Notes: generated by a model from the letters alone, not told the origin. Shown: positions 37,417-47,396, counted from the stretch's first letter. The stretch: DNA of 64,000 bases from Betaproteobacteria bacterium (GCA_016708825.1 JADJEZ010000003.1:124001-188000), one strand, 5' to 3'. Numbers and translations: made by a program.

Positions 37417-39694
37417 CTAGCCGCGTTGCGCCTGTGCATCGACGACGGCGACCGCCGTCATGTTGATGATACGCCGGACGGTGGCCGTCGGCGTGAGGAT
37501 GTGGGCGGGTTTCGTGGCGCCCAGCAGGATGGGGCCGATGGTGATGCCGTCGCCCGAGGAGGTCTTCAGGAGGTTGAACGCGATGTTGGCGGCGTCGAGC
37601 GTCGGCATGATGAGGAGGTTCGCCTCGCCCTTCAACTGCGAGTCGGGGAAGGCGGCCAGGCGCACCTCCTCGGAGAGTGCGGCGTCCCCGTGCATCTCGC
37701 CCTCGACCTCGAGGTCGGGCATGCGCTCGCGGATGAGGGCGAGGGCGGCGCGCATCTTCACCGCCGAGGGCGCGTCGCTGGTGCCGAAGCTCGAGTGCGA
37801 CAGCAGGGCCGCGCGCGGCACGAGACCGAAGCGCCGGATCTCCTCCACGGCGAGCTGCGTCATCTCCGCGAGCTGCCCGGGGGTCGGATCGTCGTTCACG
37901 TAGGTGTCGCAGATGAACACGGTGCGCCGCGGCAGCATGAGGATGTTCATGGCGTAGTAGTGCTTCACGTCGGGACGCAGGCCGAGCACCTGGTCGACGT
38001 AATGCAGGTGCAGCTTGTGGGTTCCGAAGGTGCCGCAGATCATCCCTTCGGCCTCGCCCTTGTGCATCAGCATCGCGCCGATGAGCGTGTGGCGGCGGCG
38101 CATTTCGATCTTGGCGTAGGGCACCGACACGCCGCGGCGCTGCGTGAGGCGGTGGTACTCGGTCCAGTAGTCCCGGTAGCGCGCATCCCGTTCCGGATTC
38201 ACGACGTCGAAGTGCTCCCCCGCCTTCAGGCGCAGGCCGAATCGCTCGATGCGCTTGTCGAGCACCGCCGGGCGCCCCACGAGGATCGGGCGCGCGAGCT
38301 TCTCGTCCACCACCACCTGGACTGCGCGCAGCACCCGCTCGTCCTCGCCTTCCGCGTACACGATCCGCTGCGGCGCGGCCCGTGCCGCGGCAAAGATGGG
38401 GCGCATGATGTAGCCGGACTTGTTGACGAACTCGTTCAGCCGCTGGCGATAGGCGTCGAAATCGTCGATGGGGCTCGTCGCAACACCGCTGTCCATGGCC
38501 GCCCTTGCGACCGCCGGGGCGATCTTCACGATGAGGCGCGGATCGAATGGCTTCGGGATCAGGTACTCGCGGCCGAAGCTGATCGACTCGTGCTGGTAGG
38601 CCATGGCGACGATGTCGGACTGCTCCGCCATCGCGAGGTCGGCGATCGCCTTGACCGCGGCGAGCTTCATCTGGTCGGTGATGGTGGTGGCGCCGCACAT
38701 CGAGTGCGCCCCGGAAGATGAACGGGAAGCACAGCACGTTGTTCACCTGGTTCGGGTAGTCCGACCGGCCGGTGGCGATGATCGCGTCGTCGCGCACGGC
38801 CCTCACTTCGGAGGGCTGGATCTCCGGCGTGGGATTGGCCAGTGCGAAGATGAGCGGGTTGGCCGCCATGCGCGCCACCATGTCGGCCTTGAGCACCCCG
38901 CCGGCGGAAAGTCCCAGGAACATGTCCGCCTCGCCGATGATGTCGCCCAGTGCGCGCGCGTCGGTCTTCTTCGCGTAGCGCGCCTTGTTCTCGTCCATGA
39001 GTTCCTTGCGGCCCTCGTAGACCACGCCCGCGATGTCTGAGACCCAGATGTTCTCCAGGCGCACGCCGAGGGCGACGAGCATGTCGAGGCAGGAGAGCGC
39101 CGCGGCGCCGGCGCCCGACACCACGAGCTTCACCTCGCCGATCTTCTTGCCCACCACCCGCAGGCCGTTCACGACCGCCGCGCCCACGATGATCGCGGTG
39201 CCGTGCTGGTCGTCGTGGAACACGGGGATCTGCAGTCGCTCGCGCAGCTTGCGCTCGATGTAGAAGCACTCGGGCGCCTTGATGTCCTCGAGGTTGATCC
39301 CCCCGAAAGTGGGCTCGAGCGCGGCGATGACCTCGACCAACCGGTCGGGGTCGAGCTCGTTGAGCTCGATGTCGAAGACGTCGATGCCCGCGAACTTCTT
39401 GAAGAGGACGCCCTTGCCCTCCATTACCGGCTTGGCCGCGAGCGGGCCGATGTTGCCCAGGCCGAGCACCGCCGTGCCGTTGGTGACGACGCCGACCAGG
39501 TTTCCGCGGGCGGTGAGGTTGCGCGCCTCGGCGGGCGAGGCCTGGATCGCCTCGCAGGCGAAGGCCACGCCGGGGGAATAGGCGAGCGCCAGGTCGCGCT
39601 GGGTGGCCAGCGGCTTGGTCGCCGCGATCTCGATCTTGCCCGGCCGCGGCTCGCGGTGGTAGTCGAGGGCGCTTTGCTTGATGTCGTCGAGCAT
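37417..39694 (-). CDS. maeB: NADP-dependent malic enzyme with phosphotransacetylase-like domain
   Basis: MaeB oxidatively decarboxylates malate to pyruvate, supplying NADPH; the C-terminal Pta-like domain is usually regulatory. Restored length is about 758 residues. The malic-enzyme half has LALAYSPGVAFACEAI, GTAVLGLGNIGPLAAKPVM, VFHDDQHGTAIIVGAAVVN (substrate loop) and VVSGAGAAALSCLDML (nucleotide loop). The Pta half has RIVYAEGEDERVLRAVQ, LIGAMLMHKGEAEGMICG and IGPILLGATKPAHILTP. An extra C near 38692, within GATGTG-C-GGCGCC, breaks the frame between FIFRGALDV and GATTITDQMKLAA. It is divergent from the ArsR-type gene. Confidence 0.93.
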
Positions 39695-39767
39695 GGTGCT
39701 AAACCCTTGAGCGGCTTGAAGTTTGTGCGAAGTCTAGCATGCAGGGCGGGCCCGTTCGGGGCGGGGC

Positions 39768-39796
39768 TTGACAAAACGAGTCGATATAACTAAACA
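39768..39796 (+). promoter_or_regulatory. promoter of the ArsR-led operon
   Basis: A perfect TTGACA (39768-39773) with TAAACA (39791-39796) after 17 bp, 19 bp before the regulator start codon. The -10 is weak but lies inside a palindrome. Confidence 0.65.
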
Positions 39797-39803
39797 TATC
39801 GAC
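39780..39803. promoter_or_regulatory. palindromic operator over the ArsR-type promoter
   Basis: GTCGATAT and ATATCGAC are perfect inverted 8-mers separated by 8 bp. They cover the -10 region, as expected of an ArsR-family autorepressor site. No second copy was noticed in the window. Confidence 0.72.
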
Positions 39804-39814
39804 ATATTGGAGCC

Positions 39815-40132
39815 ATGCCCATGAACCGGAACTACCTGCGCGCCGTCCCGCGAGAATGGCGAAACCTCTCGAAGGTGTTCTCCGCCCTCGGAGACGAGCA
39901 CCGCCAGCGCATCCTGCTCACCTTCGAGCCCGGCGAGCGCCTGAACGTGGGGCAGATCGTCGAGGTCTCGACCTTGTCCCGCACCACCGTGTCGCACCAC
40001 CTCAAGGTGCTGCGCGAATCCGGGGTGCTGGGCTCGGAGAAGATCGGCAAGGAGGTGTGGTTCTGGCTGGACAAGGCGTTTCTCCTGTCCGCCCTGGGCG
40101 CGGTCTGCGCCTACCTCGAGGACAAGGCGTGA
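39815..40132 (+). CDS. ArsR-family winged-helix transcriptional regulator
   Basis: A 105-residue repressor: NLSKVFSALGDEHRQRILL (helix 1-2), LNVGQIVEVSTLSRTTVSHH (helix-turn-helix, recognition helix SRTTVSHHLKVLRESG) and a wing at SEKIGKEVWFWLD. The classical metal motif ELCVCDL is absent (here RLNVGQI) and the only Cys is near the C-terminus (AVCAYLEDK), so it probably senses something other than arsenic or zinc at that site. Its stop overlaps the next start (GTGA at 40129-40132). A palindrome covers its promoter. Confidence 0.9.
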   Translation: MPMNRNYLRAVPREWRNLSKVFSALGDEHRQRILLTFEPGERLNVGQIVEVSTLSRTTVSHHLKVLRESGVLGSEKIGKEVWFWLDKAFLLSALGAVCAYLEDKA

Positions 40133-41379
40133 ACCGCCGCCGCTTCCTGGCTACCGCCACCACCGCTGCCGTGGCCTCCGCCCTCGGCGGCTGCGGGCTG
40201 AGCCTCGAGCAGGGGCTCTTCAACGAGTGCCGTGTCCCCGGCAACCACCGCGTGCTGCGCGACCGGCTCGTGCGCGCCGCCTGGGAAGGCGTGGATGCGT
40301 CGCAGGTGTGGGATTGCCACGTGCACCTCTTCGGAAATGGCAGGGGCGGCGCGGGCGTCTATCTCAACCCGGGATTCGACCGCCCGTCGACCATCGCGGG
40401 ACGGGTTCGCCGCACGATGTTCTTCAACGCCGCCTGCGGCGGCGAGGACGAGGAGCGCCTGGACGCGGCGATCGTCGAGCGCCTCGCGCACCTCGCCGCG
40501 GAACTGCCGCCCGGCGCGAAGGCGATGCTTCTCGCGTTCGACTTCGTCCACGACGCGGACGGCACGCGTCGAGCGGATCTTTCGAGCTTCGCCATCTCCG
40601 ATGCCCAGGCCTCGCGCGTCGCCCGCGCCCGGCCGGAGCGCTTCGAGTGGATCGCCTCCGTGCATCCCTACCGCCGCGACGCGGTCGCGGCCCTGGAAGC
40701 CGCGCATGCCGCCGGCGCGCGCGCGGTCAAATGGCTTCCCCAGGCCATGGGAATCGACCTCGCGCACGCGCGGAGCATCGCGTTCTACGCGGAATTGCGC
40801 AGGCTCGCGCTGCCGCTGCTCGTCCACGTGGGCGAGGAAGAGGCGGTGGAAGGCGCGGGGCGGCACGATCTCGGCAACCCCCTCGCGCTGCGGCACCCGC
40901 TCGATGCCGGGGTGCGGGTGATCGCCGCGCATTGCGCCTCCCGGGGAGAGAGCCCGGATCTCGACGCGAATCCCGACCCGGCGCAGGCGCCGCGGGCCGG
41001 GAACCTCGACCTGTTCGCGAGGCTCATGGGCGAGGCGCGCTACCGGCACCTGCTGCACGGCGACCTGTCGGCCGTGACGCAGGCGAACCGGGCGCAGGCC
41101 TTGCCCGAGATCATCGGCGCGACGGCTTGGCATGGACGGCTGCTGAACGGCAGCGACTACCCGCTGCCGGGAATCATGCCGCTCTACTCGATCGGGGGGC
41201 TGGTGCGCGCCGGGCTCCTCGACGCTTCGGCCGCCCCGGTGCTCCGGGAGCTTCGCCACGTGAATCCCCTCGTCTTCGATTTCGTGCTCAAGCGCTCGCT
41301 CGCCTGGCGCGGGGCGCGCCTGCCGCGCGGCGTGTTCGAGACGCGGCGCTTCTTCGAGCCCGGGCCCGGGAGGATCTGA
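40129..41379 (+). CDS. Tat-exported amidohydrolase (metal-dependent hydrolase, putative lipoprotein)
   Basis: A 416-residue TIM-barrel hydrolase of the amidohydrolase_2 type. The GTG start gives VNRRRFLATATTAAVASALG, with a twin-arginine RRRFL motif followed by LGGC (Cys22), a lipobox; it should be folded, exported and perhaps lipid-anchored. Metal ligands are seen in VWDCHVHLF (HxH, residues 64 and 66), LLVHVGEEEAVEG, VIAAHCAS and LLNGSDYPLPGI (Asp). Substrate is unknown. It is translationally coupled to the regulator before it and lies 2 bp before the transporter fusion, so it is part of the same operon. Confidence 0.85.
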   Translation: MNRRRFLATATTAAVASALGGCGLSLEQGLFNECRVPGNHRVLRDRLVRAAWEGVDASQVWDCHVHLFGNGRGGAGVYLNPGFDRPSTIAGRVRRTMFFNAACGGEDEERLDAAIVERLAHLAAELPPGAKAMLLAFDFVHDADGTRRADLSSFAISDAQASRVARARPERFEWIASVHPYRRDAVAALEAAHAAGARAVKWLPQAMGIDLAHARSIAFYAELRRLALPLLVHVGEEEAVEGAGRHDLGNPLALRHPLDAGVRVIAAHCASRGESPDLDANPDPAQAPRAGNLDLFARLMGEARYRHLLHGDLSAVTQANRAQALPEIIGATAWHGRLLNGSDYPLPGIMPLYSIGGLVRAGLLDASAAPVLRELRHVNPLVFDFVLKRSLAWRGARLPRGVFETRRFFEPGPGRI

Positions 41380-41381
41380 CG

Positions 41382-43268
41382 ATGGCCGCACGCAACCAAT
41401 TCGCCCTGCTCGGCGAGCGCCGCTTCGCACCGTACTTCTGGACGCAGTTCCTCGGGGCCGCGAACGACAACCTGTTCAAGTTCGCCTTCACGCTGCTCGC
41501 CACGTACCACGCGGCGCAGTGGGGCGGGGTCGATCCGGCCACCGCCGGGTTCGTGATCGGCGCCATCTTCATCGCGCCTTTCGTGCTCTTCTCGGCCACC
41601 GCCGGGCAGATCGCGGACAAGATCGAGAAGGGGCGCCTGATCCGCTTCGTGAAGGATTTCGAGATCGTGGTGATGGGCGTGGCGGCGGCGGGATTCCTGT
41701 CGCAGAACGCCGGGCTGCTCTACGGCTGTGTCTTTCTCATGGGCCTGCACTCGACGCTCTTCGGGCCCGTGAAGTACTCGTACCTGCCGCAACAGCTCAA
41801 GCCCGCGGAACTCACCGGCGGCAACGGCATGGTGGAGATGGGCACCTTTGTCGCGATTCTCGCGGGAACCATGGCGGGCGGCGCGCTGGTCGGTCACTCC
41901 GCGAACGGCCCGGTCTTCGTGGCGGCGGCGACCCTCGCGGCGGCGGTCGCCGGAAGGCTGGTCGCCCACTTCATCCCGCACTCGCCGGCGCCGGCTCCGG
42001 CGCTGCGCCTGAACTGGAACCCGTTCACCGAGACGTGGCGCAACCTGCGCGTGGCCCCGGAGAACCGGTCGGTCTTCCTGTACATGCTCGGCATCTCCTG
42101 GCTGTGGTTCTGCGGGTCGATCTTCCTCACCTCGTTCACGCCGTTCACCCGGGAAGTGATCGGCGGCGCCGAGGACGTCGTGACGCTTCTCCTCGCGGTC
42201 TTCTCCGCGGGCATCGGGCTGGGCTCGCTCGCCTGCGAGCGGCTCTCCGGGAGGAAGGTGGAGCTGGGGCTCGTTCCCTTCGGCTCCTTCGGCATGACGC
42301 TTTTTTCCGTGGACCTGTGGTTCGCGAGCCGGGGGCTCGTCCCGGCCGGCGGCATCGGCGTGGGCGCGTTCCTCGCCGAGCCCGCCTACTGGCGCGTGAT
42401 CGCCGACCTCTTCCTGCTCGCGATGTTCAGCGGCTTCTACAGCGTGCCGCTCTACGCGGTGATCCAGAGCCGCTGCGAGGCGTCGCACCGCGCCCGGATC
42501 ATCGCGGCCAACAACATCCTGAACGCGCTCTTCATGATCGTGGCCGCGCTCCTCGCGACGGGCCTCATGCGGGCGGGGCTCACGCTGCCGCAGCTCTTCC
42601 TCGCGGTGGGCCTCATGAACGTGCTGGTGGCGGCCTACATCTACACGCTCGTCCCCGAGTTCCTCATGCGCTTCCTGTGCTGGCTGCTCGTGCACGGCGT
42701 CTATCGCCTGGGGAAGACCGGCCTCGAGCATGTTCCGGAGGAGGGGCCCGCGGTGATCGTGTGCAACCACGTGAGCTTCGTCGACGCCCTGGTGGTGCTC
42801 GCGGCGAGCCCCCGGCCGATACGCTTCGTGATGGACCACCACATCTTCCGCATACCCGTGCTCTCGTTCGTGTTCCGGACGGGCAAGGCGATCCCCATCG
42901 CGTCCGCCCGGGAGGACGAGCGGATACTCGACGAGGCCTATGAGAGCATTGCGCAGGCGCTCGAGGCGGGCGAACTGGTGGGGATCTTTCCCGAGGGGCG
43001 GATCACGGATTCCGGGGAGCTCCTGGACTTCAAGGGCGGCATTCGCCGAATCGTGGAACGAACGCCGGTTCCCGTGATTCCCATGGCGCTCTCCGGGCTC
43101 TGGGGGAGCTTCTTCAGCAGGAAGGGCGGTGCGGCGATGACCCGGCCCTTCCGGCGCGGCGTGTTTTCGCGCATCGGGCTTGCGGTGGGCGCGCCGGTGC
43201 GACCGGCGGATGCGACGCCCGAAAAGCTCAAGGAGCGGGTTCTCGAATTGCGGGGCGACTGGCGCTAG
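41382..43268 (+). CDS. LplT-like MFS transporter fused to a PlsC acyltransferase
   Basis: A 628-residue inner-membrane protein. Residues 1-430 are an MFS transporter like the lysophospholipid flippase LplT (FWTQFLGAANDNLFKFAFTL, ALHSTLFGPVKY-type loop, IIAANNILNALFMI). From about 440 a 1-acylglycerol-3-phosphate acyltransferase domain follows: VIVCNHVSFVDALVVLA with the HX4D motif, FRTGKAIPIASA, and VGIFPEGRITDSGELLDFKGG. The AMP-dependent acyl-ACP synthetase domain that completes Aas elsewhere is absent. The likely job is uptake and re-acylation of lysolipids. Undamaged. Confidence 0.88.
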   Translation: MAARNQFALLGERRFAPYFWTQFLGAANDNLFKFAFTLLATYHAAQWGGVDPATAGFVIGAIFIAPFVLFSATAGQIADKIEKGRLIRFVKDFEIVVMGVAAAGFLSQNAGLLYGCVFLMGLHSTLFGPVKYSYLPQQLKPAELTGGNGMVEMGTFVAILAGTMAGGALVGHSANGPVFVAAATLAAAVAGRLVAHFIPHSPAPAPALRLNWNPFTETWRNLRVAPENRSVFLYMLGISWLWFCGSIFLTSFTPFTREVIGGAEDVVTLLLAVFSAGIGLGSLACERLSGRKVELGLVPFGSFGMTLFSVDLWFASRGLVPAGGIGVGAFLAEPAYWRVIADLFLLAMFSGFYSVPLYAVIQSRCEASHRARIIAANNILNALFMIVAALLATGLMRAGLTLPQLFLAVGLMNVLVAAYIYTLVPEFLMRFLCWLLVHGVYRLGKTGLEHVPEEGPAVIVCNHVSFVDALVVLAASPRPIRFVMDHHIFRIPVLSFVFRTGKAIPIASAREDERILDEAYESIAQALEAGELVGIFPEGRITDSGELLDFKGGIRRIVERTPVPVIPMALSGLWGSFFSRKGGAAMTRPFRRGVFSRIGLAVGAPVRPADATPEKLKERVLELRGDWR

Positions 43269-43287
43269 GCGCCGAAGGAGGGCGGCA

Positions 43288-46017
43288 ATGTGGTTCATCG
43301 GCTTGCTGGTCGGTTTCGTCGTCGGCGCCTTCCTCGGGCAGTGGCCCGGCGCGCTCGTGGGAGCGTTCCTCGGATGGCTCGCCGGGCTGGCCCTGGCTCC
43401 GCGCAAGCGCGCGCAGCCCGTGGGCGAGCCTTCGGGCGCCGCCGGCGAGGAGCGCATCGCGCTGCTCGAGAAGCGGCTCGCGCGCGCCGAGCAAAGGCTG
43501 AACCGGCTCGAGCATCCCGGCGCCACGGGAGAGAGGGTCGAGGGGCGGGATGAAGCGGCGGCGGCGGGCGTGCCGGACGCGGGAGTCGTGGCGCAAGCTC
43601 CCGTTCCATCGCCGCGGGAGCCGGAAGCCGCTGCGCTTTCGCCGGCACCGGAGGCGATCCCCACGGACGGCGAGCCGCCACGCGCCGCGCCGGAACCGGC
43701 CGCGCCGAATGTCCTCGTCGCGTGGCTCACCGGCGGCAACACCATCGCCCGCGTCGGCGCGATCATCCTCTTCTTCGGCGTGGCGTTCCTGGTGAAGTAC
43801 GCGGCCGACCACCGCCTGCTGCCCATCGAGCTGCGGCTCTCCGCCGTGGCGGGCGGCGCGCTCGCGCTGCTCGCGGCGGGCTGGCGGCTGCGCGAGAAGC
43901 GCCGCGGCTACGCGCTCACGCTCCAGGGCGCGGGCGTGGGGCTTTTCTATCTCACGATGTTCGGCGCGTTTCGCCTCTACGAGCTTCTGCCGGCGGGCAC
44001 CGCCTTCGGGCTCCTGGTGGCGACGGCGGGGCTTTCGGCGATGCTCGCGGTCCGGCAGGACGCGATGGCGCTTGCCATGATCGGCACGGCCGGCGGCTTC
44101 CTCGCGCCGGTACTCACCTCGACGGGCGGCGGCAACCACGTGGCGCTCTTCGGCTACTACGCGGTGTTGAACGCCGGCATCCTCGCGATCGCCTGGCGCA
44201 AGTCGTGGCGGCCACTGAACCTGCTGGGATTCTTCTTCACCGCGGCCATCGGTTTCCTGTGGGGCTGGCGCAACTATCGCGACGGGCTCTTCGCGTCCAC
44301 CGAGGCCTTCCTCGTCTTCTTCTTCGTGCTGTACGTCGCCATCGCGGTGCTGCATGCCTCGCGGCCGGCTTCCAGGGCGGCGCGATACGCCGACGGCACG
44401 CTGATCTTCGGCACGCCCCTCGTCGCGTTCGGTTTCCAGGCGGCGATGCTGCAGGACGAGCGGTTCGCGCTCGCCGGCAGCGCGGTGGCGGTGTCGGCGT
44501 TCTACCTGGTCCTCGCCCGCGTCCTGCACGCGCGGCACCGGGACGAGTTGCGCCTGCTGGTCGAGAGCTTCCTCGCGCTGGGCGTGGTGTTCGCCACGCT
44601 GGCGATCCCGTTCGCGCTCGACGCGCGCTGGACATCCGCGGCCTGGGCCCTCGAAGGACTGGGAATCGTCTGGGCGGGCGCGCGCCAGGGCCGTTGGCTC
44701 GCCCGGGCATTCGGTATCGCGCTCCAGGTGCTTGCCGGCTTCGTATTCCTGGACGTGCTGAACGGCGGGATGCTCGGGGATTTTCCGGTCCTGAACGGCG
44801 CGTTCATCGGCGCATTCCTGATCGCGCTGGCGGGAGTTGCGTCCAATCGCCTGCTGTCGGGGCTGGGGGAGAACACGACCGTGGTCGAACGCGCCGCCTT
44901 GCCCCTGCTGTTCGCGTGGGGCCTCGGCTGGTGGCTCTTCGCGGGCGCGAACGAGATCGATCGCTTCCTCACGGATGGGAGATTCAGCGCCGGGGCCGCG
45001 TTCCTCGCTGGCACGGCCCTGGCCTTCAGCGCGCTCAGCACGCGCCTCGCGTGGCCCCATGCGTCGTGGCCCACCTGGGGCCTTGCGCCCGCCCTCGCGG
45101 GGCTCGCGGCCGTAACCGTCGCCCATGACGCGAGCCTCCTCGCGAACCTCGGGTGGCTCGCCTGGCCGTTCGCCTTCCACGTGCACCTGAAGGTGCTGCG
45201 CGGGCACGAAGAAGGAATCGCGGCGGACTGGCTGCAGTGGCTGCACGCCATCGGGTTCCTGCTCGCGGCCGCGATGGGCTCTTGGGAGCTGCACTGGTTC
45301 GCCCGCTCGCAGGGGCTGGGACACAGCGCCTGGTCGGTCGCCGCGGCGATGCTGGTGCCCGCACTGGCCCTCGTCGGCATCGCTACGGAGCGCGCAGGAG
45401 CGCGCTGGCCCGTGCAACGCTTCCCGGATGCCTACCTCGTCCGCGGCGCCCTGCCCGTGGTCGTGGCGCTGTGGCTGTGGACGTTCTATGCCAACGCCAC
45501 GCACGACGGCCGCAGCGAGCCGCTGCCCTACCTGCCGCTCCTGAACGCGATCGACCTCGGCCACGTCCTCGGGCTGTTCGCGGTGTTCGCGTGGGTGCTG
45601 GCGCTGCGCCGGACGGCAATCGCAATGCCGGCCGGTCGCTATCTCATGCGCACCGCGGCCGCGGGCGCGGTCTTCGTCTGGCTCAATGCGATCCTGCTGC
45701 GCACGATCCACCATTGGGCGGGTGTGGCCTACGAACTCGACACGATGCTGCGCTCGGTGCTCGTGCAGTCCGCGCTTTCCCTCTTCTGGACGCTGCTCGC
45801 CCTGGTCCTCATGTTCGCGGCCACGCGAAAGGGATGGCGAGTCGTCTGGATCGCGGGCGCGGCCCTGATGGCGGTGGTGGTAGGCAAGCTCTTCTTTGTG
45901 GATCTTTCGCACATCGCCGGGCTCGAGCGCATCGTGTCGTTCATCGGGGTGGGTTTGCTGATGCTGCTGGTGGGGTACCTCGCGCCTGTCCCGCCGCGGA
46001 AGGAGGGCGAGGCATGA
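43288..46017 (+). CDS. DUF2339 family polytopic membrane protein
   Basis: A 909-residue membrane protein with more than 20 hydrophobic segments. The start MWFIGLLVGFVVGAFLG has a Gly-rich first helix (residues 1-35). A charged coiled coil (EERIALLEKRLARAEQRLNR) and a Pro/Ala-rich linker follow. After residue 140 the DUF2339 membrane body begins with LTGGNTIARVGAIILFFGVA, then FLVKYAADHRLLPIELRL. Family function is unknown. It is almost always next to a DUF3999 gene, as here, where the stop overlaps that start (ATGA). Start chosen at 43288 behind GGAGGGCGGCA. Confidence 0.88.
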   Translation: MWFIGLLVGFVVGAFLGQWPGALVGAFLGWLAGLALAPRKRAQPVGEPSGAAGEERIALLEKRLARAEQRLNRLEHPGATGERVEGRDEAAAAGVPDAGVVAQAPVPSPREPEAAALSPAPEAIPTDGEPPRAAPEPAAPNVLVAWLTGGNTIARVGAIILFFGVAFLVKYAADHRLLPIELRLSAVAGGALALLAAGWRLREKRRGYALTLQGAGVGLFYLTMFGAFRLYELLPAGTAFGLLVATAGLSAMLAVRQDAMALAMIGTAGGFLAPVLTSTGGGNHVALFGYYAVLNAGILAIAWRKSWRPLNLLGFFFTAAIGFLWGWRNYRDGLFASTEAFLVFFFVLYVAIAVLHASRPASRAARYADGTLIFGTPLVAFGFQAAMLQDERFALAGSAVAVSAFYLVLARVLHARHRDELRLLVESFLALGVVFATLAIPFALDARWTSAAWALEGLGIVWAGARQGRWLARAFGIALQVLAGFVFLDVLNGGMLGDFPVLNGAFIGAFLIALAGVASNRLLSGLGENTTVVERAALPLLFAWGLGWWLFAGANEIDRFLTDGRFSAGAAFLAGTALAFSALSTRLAWPHASWPTWGLAPALAGLAAVTVAHDASLLANLGWLAWPFAFHVHLKVLRGHEEGIAADWLQWLHAIGFLLAAAMGSWELHWFARSQGLGHSAWSVAAAMLVPALALVGIATERAGARWPVQRFPDAYLVRGALPVVVALWLWTFYANATHDGRSEPLPYLPLLNAIDLGHVLGLFAVFAWVLALRRTAIAMPAGRYLMRTAAAGAVFVWLNAILLRTIHHWAGVAYELDTMLRSVLVQSALSLFWTLLALVLMFAATRKGWRVVWIAGAALMAVVVGKLFFVDLSHIAGLERIVSFIGVGLLMLLVGYLAPVPPRKEGEA

Positions 46018-47396
46018 GGGCCGCGTGGGGTGTGGCTGCGCTGGTGGCGCTCGCCGCGGGGGCCGAGTCGCCGCGGGATTTCCGTTTCGCGATTCCACTT
46101 TCGCCTTCGGGCACGGAGGGCCTGCAGCGGGTGGAGCTTACGGCCGACGTGCACCGCGGCGCCGCGCGCGCCGATCTCGGGGACCTGCGCGTCTTCAACG
46201 GCCGGGGAGAGCGGCTTGCCTTCGCCTTCGCAGGCGAGCCGGCGCCGGTGCTGCCCACGTCGAAGACGTCAACCCTGCCGCTGTTTCCGGTGCGCGGCAC
46301 GGCCGCGAGTGCCGCGGGGGGTGTCGACCTGCGCATCCGCAGCCGCAGCGACGGTACGCTGGTGGAACTGCGATCGGGCCCGGCGGCACGCGCGCGTCCG
46401 GGGACCGTGGTCGCGTGGATCGCCGACGCCTCCCGCCTGAGGAGCCTGCGGAGCCTGCGTTTCACGTGGGCGCAGCCGCCAGCGGGAATCCTGGCCCGGA
46501 TGCGGATCGAGGCGGGCGACGACCTCGCGACCTGGCGCACCGTCGTGTCCGACGCGCCGATGGTCGACCTCGCGCACGAGGGCGCGCGCGTCAGGCGAGA
46601 CGACGTGGTGCTTCCCGCCGTGCGCGCGAAGTACCTGCGCTTCACCTTTCACGGGCCCGCGCTCGCCCTCGAGTCGGTCGTGGCGGAATCGCTCGCCGGC
46701 ATCGCGGAACGTCCACTGAGAGAGCTCGTCGTCGGGGCGAGCCGGGGAGCGCACGCGGACGAACGGGTCTTCGCCGTCGGCCCGCGGGTTCCGGTTGAGC
46801 GCATCCGAGTCCTCCTGCCCCAGGAGAACAGCGTCGTGCCCGTGCGGATCGATTCCCGCGACGACCCCAAGGCCGAGTGGAGGCCCGTGGCCAGCGGCAC
46901 CGCCTATCGCATCCGGCGCGACGGCTTCGAGGTCGCCTCGCCGCCGATCGTGATCGCGCCGCGCGCCCACCGCTACTGGCGCGTCACGGCCGATTCGCGA
47001 GGCGGCGGATTCGGCGACGGATCCGTATCGCTGGAGTTCGCCTGGCCGCCGCGCCAGGTCGTATTCGCCGTGCGCGGCGATGGCCCCTACGAGCTCGCGT
47101 TCGGCAATGCGCGGGAAACGTCGGTCGCCTATCCGATCACGACGCTCGTGCCCGGATACCGGCTCCATGACGAGTTCGCCCTTCCCGCCGCGCGCCTGGG
47201 CGCGATGGTCGAGCGTCCCGGCGCCGGTGAGCCGGGAATCCTGCAATGGATCGCGGACGCCGACGGCAAGCGGCTCACGCTCTGGGCCTTGCTGCTCGCG
47301 GGAGTGGCGCTCCTCGCCGCGATGGCCTGGGGACTCGCGCGACAGGTAAAGGCGGGCGGGCGCGATGCGCAATCGCCTCCGGACGGCGGCCCGTGA
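46014..47396 (+). CDS. DUF3999 family periplasmic/membrane protein
   Basis: A 460-residue protein with a short signal peptide (MRAAWGVAALVALAAGAES), a beta-rich periplasmic body beginning PRDFRFAIPLSP, and one C-terminal helix (LTLWALLLAGVALLAAMAWG) with a short cytosolic tail. Repeated discoidin-like strands (YLRFTFHGPALALESV; VERIRVLLPQENSVVPVRI) hint at a carbohydrate-binding fold, but this is inference. It is translationally coupled to the DUF2339 gene and ends the five-gene ArsR-led operon. Function unknown. Confidence 0.85.
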   Translation: MRAAWGVAALVALAAGAESPRDFRFAIPLSPSGTEGLQRVELTADVHRGAARADLGDLRVFNGRGERLAFAFAGEPAPVLPTSKTSTLPLFPVRGTAASAAGGVDLRIRSRSDGTLVELRSGPAARARPGTVVAWIADASRLRSLRSLRFTWAQPPAGILARMRIEAGDDLATWRTVVSDAPMVDLAHEGARVRRDDVVLPAVRAKYLRFTFHGPALALESVVAESLAGIAERPLRELVVGASRGAHADERVFAVGPRVPVERIRVLLPQENSVVPVRIDSRDDPKAEWRPVASGTAYRIRRDGFEVASPPIVIAPRAHRYWRVTADSRGGGFGDGSVSLEFAWPPRQVVFAVRGDGPYELAFGNARETSVAYPITTLVPGYRLHDEFALPAARLGAMVERPGAGEPGILQWIADADGKRLTLWALLLAGVALLAAMAWGLARQVKAGGRDAQSPPDGGP

